Source: Betaproteobacteria bacterium (GTDB lineage: Bacteria; Pseudomonadota; Gammaproteobacteria; Burkholderiales; Usitatibacteraceae). From it: a stretch of DNA of 24,868 nucleotides. Positions within the stretch are counted from its first letter, which is position 1, and every line of letters starts with the position of its first letter. Location: positions 1 through 24,868 of the forward strand of contig JADJEZ010000021.1 of assembly GCA_016708825.1 (NCBI GenBank), written 5' to 3'. Under the pieces are notes generated by a model that made no database searches, had not been told where the DNA came from, and worked only from the letters and a program-made list of their open reading frames with translations. Of the stretch, positions 23,975 through 24,868 are shown piece by piece. The position numbers and the translations under genes were made by a program.

Positions 23975-24868
23975 ATGTCACTCCTCGACAAATTGCCGGG
24001 CAGGCTGCAACTCGCGGCCGTGTGGGCCGCGGCCACCGGGCTCTCGCTCCTCCTCGGATGGCTTCGCCAGCACACGGATGCCGAGTACGCCTTCGCCTCG
24101 GCGATCATCGTCCCGGTCTTCCTCGTCGCCCGGTTCCGGCGGCTCTCGCCCAGGGGATCGCCGCTTCCGTTCTGGCCGCGTGCATGTGGGTCGCCGGCGA
24201 CCTTCTTTCGGGCCGGGAGTGGACGAAGGGCTGGATTCCGTTCGTGAACGGCCTCGTGCGCCTGGCGACCTATTGCTTCATCGCCTTTCTCGCCGCGCGC
24301 ATCCGCGCGCTGCTGCGGCACCAGGCGGAGATGGCGACGCGGGATTCCTTGACCGGGCTCATGAACCAGCGCGCCTTCTTCGAGGCGGGGCAGGCCGAGG
24401 CGCTGCGCGCCTCGCGCTACGGCCACCCGATGGCGGTGGTGTTCCTCGATCTCGACGACTTCAAGGTCCTGAACGACACCCTCGGGCACGACGCCGGCAA
24501 CGAGGCGCTCGTCGCGGTGGGGGATGCGCTCACCAAGGCGTTGCGTTCGACGGACTCGGTGGCACGGTTGGGCGGCGACGAGTTCGCGGTGCTGCTCCAC
24601 GAGATCGGCGAGAAGTCGGCGGTCGCCGCGGCCCGCAAGATGTCGGAAAAGGTGGAGGCCGCTCTGGAGGCCTATCCCCCGGTGACGGCGAGCATCGGCG
24701 TCGTGTGGTACGAGTGGCCCCGGGGCGAGTTCAAGGCGATGCTGAAGGCCGCCGACGCGCAGATGTACGAGGTGAAGCACGGCGGCAAGGGGCGCTTTCG
24801 CGTGCGCAAGTTCGCCGCCAAGGGCAAGGACGCGAAGGGGCACGCCCGCGCGGGCGAAGGGGCAGGCG
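23975..24868 (+). CDS. Membrane-bound diguanylate cyclase (GGDEF), frameshifted and cut by the window end
   Basis: The N-terminus has hydrophobic helices (LQLAAVWAAATGLSLLLGW, then a segment ending IIVPVFLVAR), further ones after the break (GIAASVLAACMWVAGDLL and LATYCFIAFLAARIRALL), then a GGDEF domain: RDSLTGLMNQRAFF, VVFLDLDDFKVLND and the active signature LGGDEF. RSTD lies five residues before GGDEF and fits the inhibitory RxxD site, so this is probably a feedback-inhibited cyclic-di-GMP synthase. The frame breaks at about 24133-24142, where one base appears missing between FLVARFR and ALAQGIAAS. No stop is reached before the window end, and the final residues are a Lys/Ala/Gly-rich tail. 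The ATG at 23975 has no clear ribosome site. Confidence 0.87.

Overview
The window is a GC-rich (roughly 70% by eye), gene-dense chromosomal segment, most likely from a betaproteobacterium. That placement is inferred from the gene content: a QseB/QseC-type two-component pair behind an SHP/DHC/cytochrome b561 cluster, a proteobacterial prfC, and uniformly GC-rich codon usage. No rRNA, tRNA or CRISPR array was seen, and the sequence ends inside a gene on the right.

Layout. The left edge (1-1140) carries a complete integron integrase with attI-like sequence upstream; any cassettes would lie to the left of the window. A minus-strand operon follows (6010 down to 1149): a COG4091-type dehydrogenase with a SAF domain, cystathionine beta-lyase, a fructosamine-3-kinase-family protein, an SGNH hydrolase and a methyltransferase, the first four packed within a few bases of each other. 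On the plus strand, 6109-10563 encodes a very large cytoplasmic cyclic-di-GMP protein with eight tandem PAS domains, GGDEF and EAL. Next comes a five-gene redox module (10627-14138): SHP haem protein, dihaem cytochrome c, cytochrome b561, response regulator and sensor kinase. A direct repeat GTTAA-N6-GTTAA sits in front of it, resembling the site type used by QseB/PmrA regulators. After two hairpins come prfC and a sulfide:quinone-reductase-like flavoprotein fused to a CBS pair (to 17725), with a 39-bp tandem duplication over its stop codon. The minus strand then carries an Ala/Glu/Arg-rich coiled-coil protein, an MgtC/DUF4010 membrane protein and a dienelactone-hydrolase-like exported protein. 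The right end holds a small lipoprotein, a CPA-type cation:proton antiporter and a membrane diguanylate cyclase cut by the window edge.

How the genes work together. Three themes stand out: periplasmic and quinone-linked redox chemistry (SHP/DHC/b561 with its own sensor system, and the SQR-like enzyme), cyclic-di-GMP turnover (two proteins), and ion or envelope functions (antiporter, MgtC-like protein, lipoprotein).

Caution. Six genes contain apparent frameshifts, seven in all, several in short G or C runs: the dehydrogenase, prfC, the SQR-CBS gene, the coiled-coil gene (two), the dienelactone hydrolase and the right-hand GGDEF gene. In each, the protein resumes in another frame with good family similarity or unchanged composition. 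I read this mainly as consensus sequencing or assembly indels rather than gene decay, so these genes are given as full-length CDSs with the break marked.
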